This document shows, one piece after another, positions 15,127-24,040 of a stretch of DNA of 64,000 nucleotides (its first letter is position 1; every line of letters begins with the position of its first letter). The notes under the pieces are model-generated. The model ran no database searches and was not told where the DNA came from. It worked only from the letters and a program-made list of their open reading frames with translations. This stretch comes from an uncultured Lachnospiraceae bacterium (GTDB taxonomy: Bacteria > Bacillota > Clostridia > Lachnospirales > Lachnospiraceae). A program made the translations under genes and the position numbers. Where the stretch lies: positions 1-64,000 of the forward strand of contig CANBFE010000005.1 in assembly GCA_947367855.1 (NCBI GenBank). The letters are read 5' to 3'.

Positions 15127-15158
15127 CCGGCCTCCCGGAAGGAGCCGGGCCAGGCCGG
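15127..15158. terminator. GC-rich hairpin between convergent genes
   Basis: CCGGCCT (15127-15133) pairs with AGGCCGG (15152-15158), with an inner CCCGG/CCGGG stem. There is no clear T-run, so its role as a terminator is likely but unproven. Confidence 0.5.
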
Positions 15159-15199
15159 ATAAAGGGCCGGGTGATGAGTGTGAACAGATCGACAGATGG

Positions 15200-15811
15200 T
15201 CAGAAAAAACGCATCTGTTCATAATCCGTGCTGCGGTCCAGCAGAGGCGGGGTTTTTCGGAGGATGGAATCTGTCCTGCTGCTGTTCAGGATCCAGTCCG
15301 CTACTTCTGTTTCCTCCAACAGCAGGGGCATCCGGTCATGGATGGGCTGCATGGAACTGTTTGCCGCAGTGGTCAGAATAACGAAGTGCCTGTCATGGCC
15401 GTAGTGCCGACAGCACCCTGCCATGAACAGCATTTTATGATCTTCCCTTTGAAAGGTATATTTGTTCTTTTCCCTGTTCCACTCATAGAAGGCTGTTGCC
15501 GGGACAGCAATACGCATGTGGCGTATGCTTTCGCGGAAAAAAGGTTTTTCTGCGGCAGATTCGCATCTGGCATTGAAGACCAGACCTTTTTTCTGGCCCT
15601 GCTGCAGGGGAAATCCCCAGCGCAGCCAGATGCAGGTTATCTCACCATCCACTGCGGACAGAACAGGGGCTTCATCGGAAGGATGGATGTCGGTGCTGCT
15701 GATTCTGCTAATGGCAGAGGCAGAATTCCCGGGAATTTTTTCTTCCGTCTGCCATACCAGCTTTTCAATTTCCTTTGCTGTTTCATCGTCTACATAATAG
15801 CGTCCACACAT
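15200..15811 (-). CDS. SOS response-associated peptidase (SRAP/HMCES family, YedK type)
   Basis: This 203-residue protein covalently caps abasic sites in single-stranded DNA through its N-terminal cysteine. ATG 15811 is chosen because it gives MCGRYYVD, exposing the essential Cys2 after Met removal, and it has AAGGAG eight bases upstream; the frame open to 15874 would bury it. Other family marks are NARCESAAEKPFF (Asn and Glu of the active site), PATAFYEWNR, and IHDRMPLLL (catalytic His). It is slightly shorter than E. coli YedK (222). It converges with the XRE-desulfoferrodoxin gene. Confidence 0.93.
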   Translation of the reverse strand: MCGRYYVDDETAKEIEKLVWQTEEKIPGNSASAISRISSTDIHPSDEAPVLSAVDGEITCIWLRWGFPLQQGQKKGLVFNARCESAAEKPFFRESIRHMRIAVPATAFYEWNREKNKYTFQREDHKMLFMAGCCRHYGHDRHFVILTTAANSSMQPIHDRMPLLLEETEVADWILNSSRTDSILRKTPPLLDRSTDYEQMRFF

Positions 15812-15960
15812 AGGAGTGTCTCCTTGCATTTTAATCAAATTGTGTTTTCCAGTCATTTGAATAATATGCATCAAAGCACATTTTTATTTGTTTTTCGTTA
15901 TTCTTTTCTGTTGCAGGTTCTGGTAATTCTTCTGCCGAAAAATTCAACAGTTTGCATCTT

Positions 15961-16917
15961 TTATTGTAAAATTTTGTTAAACTGCTTTATCAACATTTGT
16001 GTTGAGTAGCAGTAGGTGTCCATTGTTTCATACTTTCTGTATTCGCACTCCAATGCCACCAAAAGCATTAAATACACGTCATACCACAGAGCCCTGCGCT
16101 TCTGCGTTTCGGTCAGATTTCTGATTCCATAGCCTTTTTGAAAACAGGTATTATCAGAATATGTGCGAAAGCCTACTTCCATGAGAGGATCAGCCCAAAG
16201 GCTTCTCTCCCAGTCTATAATACCTGTTACCTTTCCGGAATGAACAAAAATATTTCCGTCCCAACAATCCCAATGTACCAGTTTTGGTTCTTTAACCTCA
16301 TCAAAAACATGCCTGTCCCTGTCAAGACAGTGCCACATCTGCTGGATTGGTATTTTCAGGTCCACGTTTCCCTGCCGAGCGTCATTTACCCCAGCTTCCA
16401 TCATTTTGCGGAAAATTGGATACCATTCTTTTCCCTGAAATTCGCTTTGCCCGGGATAACCAAACGCAGGGCAGTTTATATGATTTATCTCTTTGTTTAT
16501 CCGTCCTGTTTCAAGATAGATCTGATTAATCTGCTCTGGTGAGAGACTGTTTTTTACAGAATGAAGGCTCTTCCCCTGGATTTTCTCCATGAAGAAATAA
16601 GGCGAATCGCAGATGGTACAGCTATCGTCATATCCCAGGATTTTAGCCACAGGTATTTCCCCGTTGCCAAGAGCAAGTCTCATGGCCTCCACTTCGCTGA
16701 ACATAATGTTTTTTTCATAGGTCATAACACGCGTTTTTGGGGAAGGCGCAATTTTCAGGATCAGCGATATCCCGTTGCTTAAACAAATTTCATAGGCCAT
16801 ATTAAAATAGCCTTCTGTCAGTTCATGAAATTTCTCCATTTTAAGGGGTGTAAAATATTTTTCCACCATCTTTGATATAGTTTCCGCGCTCTGTTTATTT
16901 TTTGTCAGGCTTTCCAT
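15961..16917 (-). CDS. APH-fold phosphotransferase family protein
   Basis: This 318-residue protein has the aminoglycoside-phosphotransferase/choline-kinase fold. The catalytic loop is LVHWDCWDGNIFV (HxD with downstream Asn), followed by GIIDWERSLWADPL, the metal-binding Asp motif. The N-terminal half carries the nucleotide-binding strands (LTEGYFNMAYEI, SLILKIAP with the Lys) and a hinge FFMEKIQG. Many such Clostridial proteins act on small metabolites rather than antibiotics, and the sequence does not reveal the substrate. It starts at ATG 16917 behind an AGAAGGGGACAAT region, and is divergent from the zinc-ribbon gene across 185 bases. Confidence 0.85.
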   Translation of the reverse strand: MESLTKNKQSAETISKMVEKYFTPLKMEKFHELTEGYFNMAYEICLSNGISLILKIAPSPKTRVMTYEKNIMFSEVEAMRLALGNGEIPVAKILGYDDSCTICDSPYFFMEKIQGKSLHSVKNSLSPEQINQIYLETGRINKEINHINCPAFGYPGQSEFQGKEWYPIFRKMMEAGVNDARQGNVDLKIPIQQMWHCLDRDRHVFDEVKEPKLVHWDCWDGNIFVHSGKVTGIIDWERSLWADPLMEVGFRTYSDNTCFQKGYGIRNLTETQKRRALWYDVYLMLLVALECEYRKYETMDTYCYSTQMLIKQFNKILQ

Positions 16918-17010
16918 CTGATTGTCCCCTTCTGTTCCTTCTTTTTAGGTTCATTATGCCATAAGTGTATCAGTTTGGCTATAGCAATACCGGAATTTTC
17001 TTTTCCTCCC

Positions 17011-17039
17011 TTGTAATTTTTTATATTGTAATGTAGAAT
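17011..17039 (+). promoter_or_regulatory. Sigma-A-type promoter of the zinc-ribbon/TPM pair
   Basis: TTGTAA at 17011-17016 and TAGAAT at 17034-17039 are separated by 17 bases, a good fit to a housekeeping promoter, about 65 bases before the start at 17103. Confidence 0.6.
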
Positions 17040-17102
17040 AAATCCTGAAAACAGAACATATGTCCGGTTATGAGGGGATGGCAGTATAAGGAGGATGAGA
17101 CG

Positions 17103-18791
17103 ATGTATGAATGTCCGGGGTGTGGGGGAAATCTGAAGTTTGATATTTCCAGGCAGCAGTTACTGTGCGAATATTGCGGCAGCCAGGCGGATCCTTACAG
17201 TTTTCAGAAAGAACAGGATGCCGGGGAGTCAGGCGGGGCGGATGGAGCGTATGAGGTGAGGATTTTCACCTGTCCCCAGTGCGGAGGGGAGATCATCAGT
17301 GAAGATACAACGGCTGCCACTTTCTGCAGTTTCTGCGGGGGTGCCACCATTCTGGACAGCCGCATCAGCAGGGAACGGCGTCCGGAAATAATAATTCCTT
17401 TTACCAGGACAAAGGAGGACTGCAGGGCTTCTTACGGGAGGCTGCTGCGCAGGGCTGTTTTTGCGCCAAAAGAACTGAAGGACGAGACATTGATCGCGAA
17501 ATTCCGGGGAATCTACATGCCTTATTGGGTCTATTCTTTTGAAAAAAGAGAGCAGATCACGTTTTCTGGCAGCAGGACACACCGGGAGGGGGACTATAAG
17601 GTCACAGACCACTACAGGCTGAAATGCAGGGTGGAAGAAGAGTACCGGGGACTGGCCTATGACGCGTCGTCTGCTTTTTCAGACAGCCTGAGCAGCGCCA
17701 TAGCGCCATTTGACCTGAAAAAAGGAAAACCGTTTACGCCGTCTTTTCTGAGTGGTTTTTATGCGGATACCAGTGATGTGGAAAAATATGTCTATTTTCC
17801 GGAGGCGGAGGAGCTTGTGGTCCGGGATGCCTGGAAACGTCTGTCCAGGGATGCGGTATGCAGGAAGTACCACGCCGGGCAGGCAGAAAACCGGCATGAA
17901 TTCCGGAATGCGCTCCGTCCTTCAGACAGCACGGCTGAACTTGCCATGCTGCCTGTGTGGTTTCTGGCATATCGAAACGGTGACAGGGTCAGCTATGCCG
18001 TGGTAAACGGCCAGACGGGAAAGGCTGCAGCAGACCTGCCTGTGGACGGGAAGAGGTATCTGGCAGCCTCCCTTCTTCTGGCGGTACCGTTGTTCTTTCT
18101 CCTGAACCTGTTTCTCACCGTTACTCCGGGAAAGCTTCTTCTGACTGCCGTTTTGCTGGCAGTTCTGTGCATTTTGATTTTAAACGGACAGCTTTCCCGC
18201 ATTCTGGACAGGGAGTCAGGGGAGGATGACAGAGGCCTGGCTTCCGTAAGGCCGGTACATGGAAATGGAAGAGAAAGAGACGGTTGGATGGGAAGAAAGC
18301 CGGGCAGAAGAATCCGGAGCCCCTGGAAGGGAAGCTTGGGAAAAGTGGCCATAATGCTGCTTTTGTTTTACGGAACCGCGTTTCTGCCTGCTGTTGTCCT
18401 GGTCGGATTGGAATGGATTGGATTCAGGGGGAAGAGACAGGCTGTGATAATGATCCTTGGTATCCTGATGTTTGCGGGTGTAAGCCTGGCATTTTCCGCT
18501 CTCGGCAGAAGCGGCGGAAGGGGGCAGCTTCGCAGAAAGCCTTTGGGAGGCGGCCGTTTGAAGGAAAAATGGCCTGTTTTGATAAAACCTTTCGGCGGCA
18601 TTGTGCTTTCTGCAGTGATTCTGCTGGTGAATCCTGTTTCCGATTTGTTTTACTACATAGGGGCATTTGTCTGCATGGGCACGGTTCTATGGGCCATACT
18701 GGATATTTTCAGACAGCATAATATGCTGACCACAAGGAAGCTGCCGCAGCTTAACCGGAGGGGAGGTGACGAAAGTGAAGCGGAAGGATGA
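17103..18791 (+). CDS. Zinc-ribbon membrane protein
   Basis: This 562-residue protein starts with two zinc ribbons: CPGCGG with CEYCGS (about 4-28), then CPQCGG with CSFCGG (about 60-85). A soluble domain of about 200 residues follows (IPFTRTKEDCRASYGRLL, then KFRGIYMPYWVYSFE), as in the DNA-helicase-PriA-like zinc-ribbon proteins of Clostridia. The C-terminal 230 residues hold about six hydrophobic segments. ATG 17103 has AAGGAGG ten bases upstream; an in-frame ATG at 17070 lacks a site. It overlaps the TPM gene by 17 bases, so they form one operon. Homologues are usually annotated TFIIB-type zinc finger or hypothetical. The function is unknown; membrane quality control is only a guess. Confidence 0.8.
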   Translation: MYECPGCGGNLKFDISRQQLLCEYCGSQADPYSFQKEQDAGESGGADGAYEVRIFTCPQCGGEIISEDTTAATFCSFCGGATILDSRISRERRPEIIIPFTRTKEDCRASYGRLLRRAVFAPKELKDETLIAKFRGIYMPYWVYSFEKREQITFSGSRTHREGDYKVTDHYRLKCRVEEEYRGLAYDASSAFSDSLSSAIAPFDLKKGKPFTPSFLSGFYADTSDVEKYVYFPEAEELVVRDAWKRLSRDAVCRKYHAGQAENRHEFRNALRPSDSTAELAMLPVWFLAYRNGDRVSYAVVNGQTGKAAADLPVDGKRYLAASLLLAVPLFFLLNLFLTVTPGKLLLTAVLLAVLCILILNGQLSRILDRESGEDDRGLASVRPVHGNGRERDGWMGRKPGRRIRSPWKGSLGKVAIMLLLFYGTAFLPAVVLVGLEWIGFRGKRQAVIMILGILMFAGVSLAFSALGRSGGRGQLRRKPLGGGRLKEKWPVLIKPFGGIVLSAVILLVNPVSDLFYYIGAFVCMGTVLWAILDIFRQHNMLTTRKLPQLNRRGGDESEAEG

Positions 18792-19608
18792 GGGAAGAGG
18801 AGGCAGAGGATTCTGCCGCTTCCGGATACTGCTGGGTATTCTGGTACTGGGAATGGGATTATTGTTCCCGGGGATGCAGGAATGCCGCGCAATGGAACCG
18901 GAATGGGTGTATGCAAATCCGGAGACAGGGTACCGGGTTCTGGTGGAAGATAATGCCGGACTGCTGACACAGGAAGAGCTCCGGATGCTTGCCGGAGCAA
19001 TGGAGGGAATTACGGAGTATGGAAATGCTGCGTTTGTGACTGTGGACAGCAACGATGATTCCACGGAAAGTTTTGCAAGAAGGTATTTCAGGGAGCGGTT
19101 TGGAACAGACAGCGGAACAGTATTTGTCATTGACATGGAGCAGCGCAATATCTGGATTCACAGCGACGGACGGATTTATGAGGCGGTTACCACGGCATAT
19201 GCCAATACGGTCACGGACAATGTGTACCGTTATGCAGTAAAAGGGGACTATTACGGATGTGCGGCGGAGGCCTTCCGCGAGATTCTTGCCCTGCTGAAAG
19301 GGCAGGAAATTGCACAGCCCATGAAATATATCAGCAATGCCTTCCTTGCAGTGATTCTTGCCCTGCTTGCCAATTACGGCCTGGTCATCTGCCTTACCCG
19401 ACTGCGGAAACCCGGGACAGAGGCTCTGCTGTCCCATATTCACAGGAAATTTGAATTCGAAAAACCGGAAGCAGTCCATACTCACCAGACGAAAATTTAT
19501 GATCCGGTCTCAGACGGAGGGAGCAGTGGAAGCAGCGGCAGCAGCGGAGGCGGGAGCAGCAGCGGCGGAGGAGGAAGCAGTGGAGGCGGGGGCGGACACA
19601 GCTTTTAG
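18775..19608 (+). CDS. TPM domain membrane protein
   Basis: This 277-residue protein has an N-terminal membrane/signal segment (LLGILVLGMGLLFPGM), then a TPM domain (TLP18.3/Psb32/MOLO-1): VLVEDNAGLLTQEELRMLAGAMEGI, AAFVTVDSN, GTVFVIDMEQRNIWIHSDGRIYEAVT. A second membrane helix (ISNAFLAVILALLANYGLVICL) follows, and a Ser/Gly-only tail of about 40 residues ending GGGGHSF. Glycine-serine tails like this are common in this family. GTG 18775 is preferred because GGGGAGG lies eight bases before it. TPM proteins are linked to membrane-complex repair. Coupling to the zinc-ribbon gene suggests a joint role. Confidence 0.85.
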   Translation: MKRKDEGRGGRGFCRFRILLGILVLGMGLLFPGMQECRAMEPEWVYANPETGYRVLVEDNAGLLTQEELRMLAGAMEGITEYGNAAFVTVDSNDDSTESFARRYFRERFGTDSGTVFVIDMEQRNIWIHSDGRIYEAVTTAYANTVTDNVYRYAVKGDYYGCAAEAFREILALLKGQEIAQPMKYISNAFLAVILALLANYGLVICLTRLRKPGTEALLSHIHRKFEFEKPEAVHTHQTKIYDPVSDGGSSGSSGSSGGGSSSGGGGSSGGGGGHSF

Positions 19609-19621
19609 CGTGCCATGAAAA

Positions 19622-19659
19622 CCTTACCGAAATGTAAGGTTAAAACAAAAAATGTAAGG
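19622..19659 (+). promoter_or_regulatory. Direct repeats upstream of the BceAB-like operon
   Basis: AAATGTAAGG occurs at 19630-19639 and 19650-19659, exactly two helical turns apart. An inverted CCTTAC (19622-19627) faces the first copy. Direct repeats at this spacing upstream of an ABC operon are typical response-regulator binding sites. Confidence 0.5.
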
Positions 19660-19776
19660 CAAAGCTATGGCAGCTTCAGATATTTTCCTGTATTCTGTTA
19701 TCAGATGCGGCGCAGAATGAAAAAGGCTGCAGCCCGGATATGACAAAAACAAAAAGACCGGGCAGGGAGGAACAGG

Positions 19777-20568
19777 ATGGCATTGCTGGAAGTAAAAAAT
19801 CTCAGGAAAATATACACCACGCGTCTGGGAGGAAACAAGGTACAGGCATTGAACAATGTAAATTTCACAGTGGAACAGGGCGAATATGTGGCAATCATGG
19901 GAGAGTCCGGCTCCGGAAAGACTACACTGCTGAATATAATGGCGTCCCTGGACAGGCCCACGGGAGGGGTGGTAACCCTGGCGGGCAGAAATATGGCGGA
20001 CATCAAACAGAAGGAGCTGTGCGCATTCCGGAGGGATAATCTTGGGTTTGTTTTTCAGGATTTCAATCTGCTGGATACCTTGTCTCTGAAGGACAATATC
20101 TTTCTGCCCCTGGTACTGGCGGGTCGTGATTATCGCAGCATGGAGGAGAGGCTCCGGCCCCTGGCGGTAAAGCTCGGCATAGGGGAGATTCTGGAAAAGT
20201 ATCCTTATGAAGTATCCGGTGGGCAGAAGCAGAGGGCGGCGGTGGCCAGGGCGCTGATCACGCAGCCCCAGATCGTGCTGGCGGATGAGCCTACAGGAGC
20301 TCTGGACTCCCGTGCGTCGGACAGACTTCTGCAGATTTTCGCCCAGGTAAACGAGGACGGGCAGACCATTCTCATGGTGACGCACAGCATTCAGGCTGCA
20401 AGCAGGGCCGGAAGAGTGCTTTTTATCAAGGATGGCAGTGTGTTCAATCAGATTTACCGGGGCAGAATGGGGAATGAGGAAATGTACAGGAAAATTTCGG
20501 ATACCCTCACCGTTCTGCATATGGAAGCAGGACATGCAGTGGAAACATGCGGCGAAGCGTCAAGGTAA
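19777..20568 (+). CDS. BceA-like ABC transporter ATP-binding protein
   Basis: This 263-residue ATPase has Walker A GESGSGKTT (about 42-50), Q loop FQDFNLL, signature VSGGQKQRAAVARAL, Walker B VLADEPTGALD and H-loop THS. The MacB/BceA subfamily is indicated by the start (LLEVKNLRKIYTTRLGGNKVQALNNVNFTVEQGEYVAIMG) and by the large ten-helix permease that follows 13 bases later. ATG 19777 follows AGGGAGGAACAGG. Systems of this type remove peptide antibiotics such as bacitracin from lipid targets, or take part in sensing them. No BceRS kinase and regulator pair is adjacent; the broken LytTR gene at 24041 is not of that class. Confidence 0.92.
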   Translation: MALLEVKNLRKIYTTRLGGNKVQALNNVNFTVEQGEYVAIMGESGSGKTTLLNIMASLDRPTGGVVTLAGRNMADIKQKELCAFRRDNLGFVFQDFNLLDTLSLKDNIFLPLVLAGRDYRSMEERLRPLAVKLGIGEILEKYPYEVSGGQKQRAAVARALITQPQIVLADEPTGALDSRASDRLLQIFAQVNEDGQTILMVTHSIQAASRAGRVLFIKDGSVFNQIYRGRMGNEEMYRKISDTLTVLHMEAGHAVETCGEASR

Positions 20569-20581
20569 GGAGGACAGGAAA

Positions 20582-22561
20582 ATGAGGAACACCATGTCAT
20601 TATTGCCCCGTATGGCGGCAAACAATATACGAAAAAACGGTTTCGTATATTTCCCGTACATCGGAATCAGTGTTTTTGCCATGTTTACTTACTTTGTGTT
20701 TGGCCTGATTTTGAAAAATGACATCATGTATACGCTTCCCAAGGGGGTATATGCGGTGATGCTTGTTCAGATTGGTTATATGCTGCTGGGAATTATCATG
20801 ATTCCTTTTCTCTATTATACCAATAGCTTTCTGATCAAAAGAAGAAAGAGGGAACTGGGGCTATACAGTATACTGGGTCTGGAGAAGAAGCATATAGGCA
20901 TTATGCTTTTTTGGGAAAGTGTGATCCTTTACGGCATTGTGATGGCCGGGGCAATGGCCCTGGGACTTTTGTTCTCCAGGCTGATTTTCCTGCTGCTGTT
21001 AAATCTGGCCAAAATGCAGGTGAATGTGGAATTTGACATAAAGCCTGCAGCAATTGCGCAGACATTGATTTTCTATGCAGTGGTTATGGGGATGAATCTG
21101 TTTGTCAATCTGGTTCAGGTGGGAAAATCCAATCCCGTGGAGCTGATGAGTGATGCCAGAAGAGGGGAGAAGGAGCCTAAAGGGATCGTATTCTGGAGTA
21201 TTGCAGGCGTAATGGCAATGGCAGGAGGCTATTATCTGGCTTTGCGTGCCAAGCTGGATACAATGGTTTTTCTTAATTTCTTTCTGGCGGTGTTTCTGGT
21301 GATCATAGGGACTTATTTTCTGTTTACATCAGGGAGCATTGCCGCCCTGCGGATGTTTAAGAGAAAAAAGGGTTTTTACTACCGTCCGGAGAACTTTATC
21401 ACGGTTTCCGGCATGCTGTACCGGATGAAAAAAAGCGCTGCAAGCCTTTCCAATATCTGTGTGTTTTCCACCATGGTGATTATTACGGTGGTCTGTACCG
21501 TGGCGGTGTTTCTGGGGATGCAGTCCATAGTGACTTCCGGCTTCAGCAGAGGATTCGAGATTGTATTTTACGGACAGGGGCAGGTGGACCGGGCGGGAAT
21601 CAGGCAGGAGACGGCGGCGCTGGCCCGCAGGCACGGGGTAGAGCTTGAGGAGGAAATAGATTATACCTATGTGAAGGTTTCTGCCTGTAAGGAGGGGAAT
21701 GCCTTCCGGAAGGACGGGGATGCCTATGCCAGGTGGTTCAAGCTGTACCTGGTTACTGCGGAGGAGTACAATCTGTTGGAAAATACCGGGGAGACGTTGG
21801 AGCCTGGCCAGGTGCTGGTCTTTTCCTCCGGGGAGGATTTCGGGGCAGAAACCGTGGTTTTTGGGGAAAGGGAATATGCCATAGCAAGGGAACTGCAGGA
21901 GAGCAGCATTCTTAAAAAGCATGCGAACAACACTTTTGAGTATACGTATATGTTTGTTTTTGCAGACAGAGAGCAGCTCCGGGAGGCAGCAGGGATTTTC
22001 CAGGTGGATATTGAGACACAGATGTCCTGTATGTATGGCTTCTGGCCGGAGGGGGATGCGGCCGCAGTAGATGCTTTTTCGGAGGAACTTGGGCAGTATG
22101 CGGAAGGGCTGCCTGAATTTGCCGGGTATTTTGACCGCAGGGAAAACATGGCCATGCAGGAAAGCATGTATGGGGGATTACTGTTCATCGGTATCTTTTT
22201 CGGGGCAATTTTTCTGATCTGCCTGCTGATTATCATGTATTACAAGCAGATTACGGAAGGATTTGAAGACCAGAAGAATTTTGAGATCATGCAGAAGGTG
22301 GGCATGGGAGATGCGGAAATCCGCCGCACCATCAAAAAGCAGATCAGTATGGTCTTTGGCCTGCCGCTTATGGGAGCACTGCTCCACACAGGGGTGGGAA
22401 TGCGCATGGTTTATATGCTGCTGGGGAGCATCGGTTTCTTTGAGACAGGGCTGTTAGTGGCCTGTACCATTGGAGGATGCCTGGTGTTTACGCTTGTTTA
22501 CAGTCTCAGCTACAAACGTACCTCCATGGCCTATTACCGGATCGTGCGGCTGATGAACTAA
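20582..22561 (+). CDS. BceB-like ABC transporter permease (FtsX domain)
   Basis: This 659-residue permease starts at ATG 20582 after AAGGAGGACAGGAA. It shows the BceB layout: one N-terminal helix (FVYFPYIGISVFAMFTYFVFGL), an FtsX-type helix group (IKRRKRELGLYSILGLEKKHIGIMLFWES), a large extracellular domain of about 200 residues between helices 7 and 8 (roughly residues 340-560, Glu-rich), and a second FtsX-type group near the end. The extracellular domain is the part that recognises antimicrobial peptides and associates with the sensor kinase in characterised systems. The substrate cannot be read from the sequence. It forms an operon with the ATPase gene. Confidence 0.9.
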   Translation: MRNTMSLLPRMAANNIRKNGFVYFPYIGISVFAMFTYFVFGLILKNDIMYTLPKGVYAVMLVQIGYMLLGIIMIPFLYYTNSFLIKRRKRELGLYSILGLEKKHIGIMLFWESVILYGIVMAGAMALGLLFSRLIFLLLLNLAKMQVNVEFDIKPAAIAQTLIFYAVVMGMNLFVNLVQVGKSNPVELMSDARRGEKEPKGIVFWSIAGVMAMAGGYYLALRAKLDTMVFLNFFLAVFLVIIGTYFLFTSGSIAALRMFKRKKGFYYRPENFITVSGMLYRMKKSAASLSNICVFSTMVIITVVCTVAVFLGMQSIVTSGFSRGFEIVFYGQGQVDRAGIRQETAALARRHGVELEEEIDYTYVKVSACKEGNAFRKDGDAYARWFKLYLVTAEEYNLLENTGETLEPGQVLVFSSGEDFGAETVVFGEREYAIARELQESSILKKHANNTFEYTYMFVFADREQLREAAGIFQVDIETQMSCMYGFWPEGDAAAVDAFSEELGQYAEGLPEFAGYFDRRENMAMQESMYGGLLFIGIFFGAIFLICLLIIMYYKQITEGFEDQKNFEIMQKVGMGDAEIRRTIKKQISMVFGLPLMGALLHTGVGMRMVYMLLGSIGFFETGLLVACTIGGCLVFTLVYSLSYKRTSMAYYRIVRLMN

Positions 22562-22694
22562 AAATAAGATTACTCTTGACTTGGCGCTAATTAGTTGGTA
22601 GACTTATATACGTTATTTGATACAGTGGAAACGGGATTATGGGGTTCGCGCAGCGGTTCCTGTAATGGATTGTAATGGATGCGGGAGAAGGAAT

Positions 22695-23777
22695 ATGAGT
22701 CAGATTTTGGATATCGCCGGTCATTTTCAGCTTGGCAGCAAAGCCATAAGCGCAGAGCGCTATGGCTGCGGCCATATTAACGACACTTTCCGTCTGGAGA
22801 CTGAAAGTGGGAAAAACTACATACTGCAGAGGATCAATACTTCTATTTTCCGGGATGCGGAAGCTTTGATGGAAAATGTGGTATCGGTGACGGATTTTCT
22901 GAAGAAGAAAATTATCAGCGCCGGAGGTGATCCGGAAAGGGAGACACTCAGCGTGGTTCCTACCATCCAGGGGGACTCCATGTACCGTGAAGGGGAGGAA
23001 TGCTGGCGGGTTTATACCTTTATAGAGGGTGCCGTGACGCTGCAGACCTGCGAAAGCCAGGAGCAGTTTTATGCCAGCGCCAGTGCTTTCGGGCACTTTC
23101 AGAAGCTTCTGGCAGATTTCCCTGCGGGCAGCCTGCACGAGTCCATTCCGGATTTTCATAATACGAAACTGCGTTACGGGGCCTTTGAGGCTGCGGTTGC
23201 TGCGGATGTCTGCAAAAGGGCTGCTTCAGTGGCTGAGGAGATCGCCTTTGTCCGCAGCAGAAAAGAGTTTGCGTCCGTGCTTGTGGACATGCAGGAAAGC
23301 GGGGAGCTGCCGCTGAGGGTTACCCATAACGATACAAAGTTGAATAATGTACTGTTTGACGGAGAAAGCGGGCTGCCGCTTGCCGTGGTGGACCTGGATA
23401 CGGTTATGCCCGGACTCTCCATAAACGATTTTGGGGACAGCATCCGCTTCGGGGCGACACATGCCGCAGAGGATGAGCAGGATCTGGACAAGGTCAACTT
23501 TGATATTGATCTGTTTGAATGCTACACAAAGGGATTTCTGGGAGAGTGCGGCGCGCTTATGACAGATATGGAAAAGAAAATGCTTCCCGTGGGGGCCATG
23601 ATGATGACCTTTGAATGCGGAATGCGTTTCCTGACGGACTATTTAAGCGGAGATACCTATTTTAAGATTCACAGGGAAGGACACAATCTGGACCGCTGCC
23701 GCACCCAGTTCAAACTGGTCAGCGATATGGAGAAGGCCAGGGACAGGATGGATGAGATCGTAAAAAAATATTGCTGA
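22695..23777 (+). CDS. APH-fold sugar kinase, N-acetylhexosamine 1-kinase-like
   Basis: This 360-residue phosphotransferase has the APH fold: GCGHINDTFRLETESGKNYILQRIN (ATP-binding strands), catalytic loop RVTHNDTKLNNVLFD and metal motif AVVDLDTVMPG, with ISINDFGDSIRFGA after it. Length and the sequence NDTFR, QRIN and THNDTKLNNV match the NahK group, which phosphorylates GlcNAc or GalNAc at C1 in mucin and milk-glycan use, although related proteins have other substrates. ATG 22695 has GAGAAGGA just before it; an in-frame ATG at 22617 lacks a site. It stands alone, closed by a terminator. A glycan-use role would fit the sulfatase locus at 37330, but that is inference. Confidence 0.8.
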   Translation: MSQILDIAGHFQLGSKAISAERYGCGHINDTFRLETESGKNYILQRINTSIFRDAEALMENVVSVTDFLKKKIISAGGDPERETLSVVPTIQGDSMYREGEECWRVYTFIEGAVTLQTCESQEQFYASASAFGHFQKLLADFPAGSLHESIPDFHNTKLRYGAFEAAVAADVCKRAASVAEEIAFVRSRKEFASVLVDMQESGELPLRVTHNDTKLNNVLFDGESGLPLAVVDLDTVMPGLSINDFGDSIRFGATHAAEDEQDLDKVNFDIDLFECYTKGFLGECGALMTDMEKKMLPVGAMMMTFECGMRFLTDYLSGDTYFKIHREGHNLDRCRTQFKLVSDMEKARDRMDEIVKKYC

Positions 23778-23841
23778 GGTATCCCTGTAAACTTTTTTGA
23801 CCGGAATGCCGAAATAATTACATATGGACAGGTGAAAGCTA

Positions 23842-23884
23842 AGGACAGCAGACAATGTGAAAACAGTGGTTTGCTGTCTTTTTG
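23842..23884 (+). terminator. Rho-independent terminator after the sugar kinase gene
   Basis: GACAGCAGAC (23844-23853) pairs with GTTTGCTGTC (23869-23878, one G-T pair), followed by five T residues. Confidence 0.85.
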
Positions 23885-23926
23885 TATTTCAATTAATCAG
23901 ATGGAGAGGATGACGGTTTGTGACAT

Positions 23927-23942
23927 CGAAATGTACATTTCG
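23927..23942. promoter_or_regulatory. 16-base palindrome upstream of the LytTR gene
   Basis: CGAAATGTACATTTCG is a perfect 16-base palindrome. Related ACATTT and AAATGT words follow at 23945-23958, and GACAT (about 23922) with ATGTC (about 23956) flank the whole set. It lies about 100 bases before the broken regulator gene and could be its operator. Confidence 0.55.
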
Positions 23943-24040
23943 TTACATTTTCCAAATGTCTGATGGAGATCTGCCGAAATAAAAAACAGGATGCGGAACG
24001 GAAGCAGTTTGACGGCCGCGTCAGACATAAGAGGTGGGGC

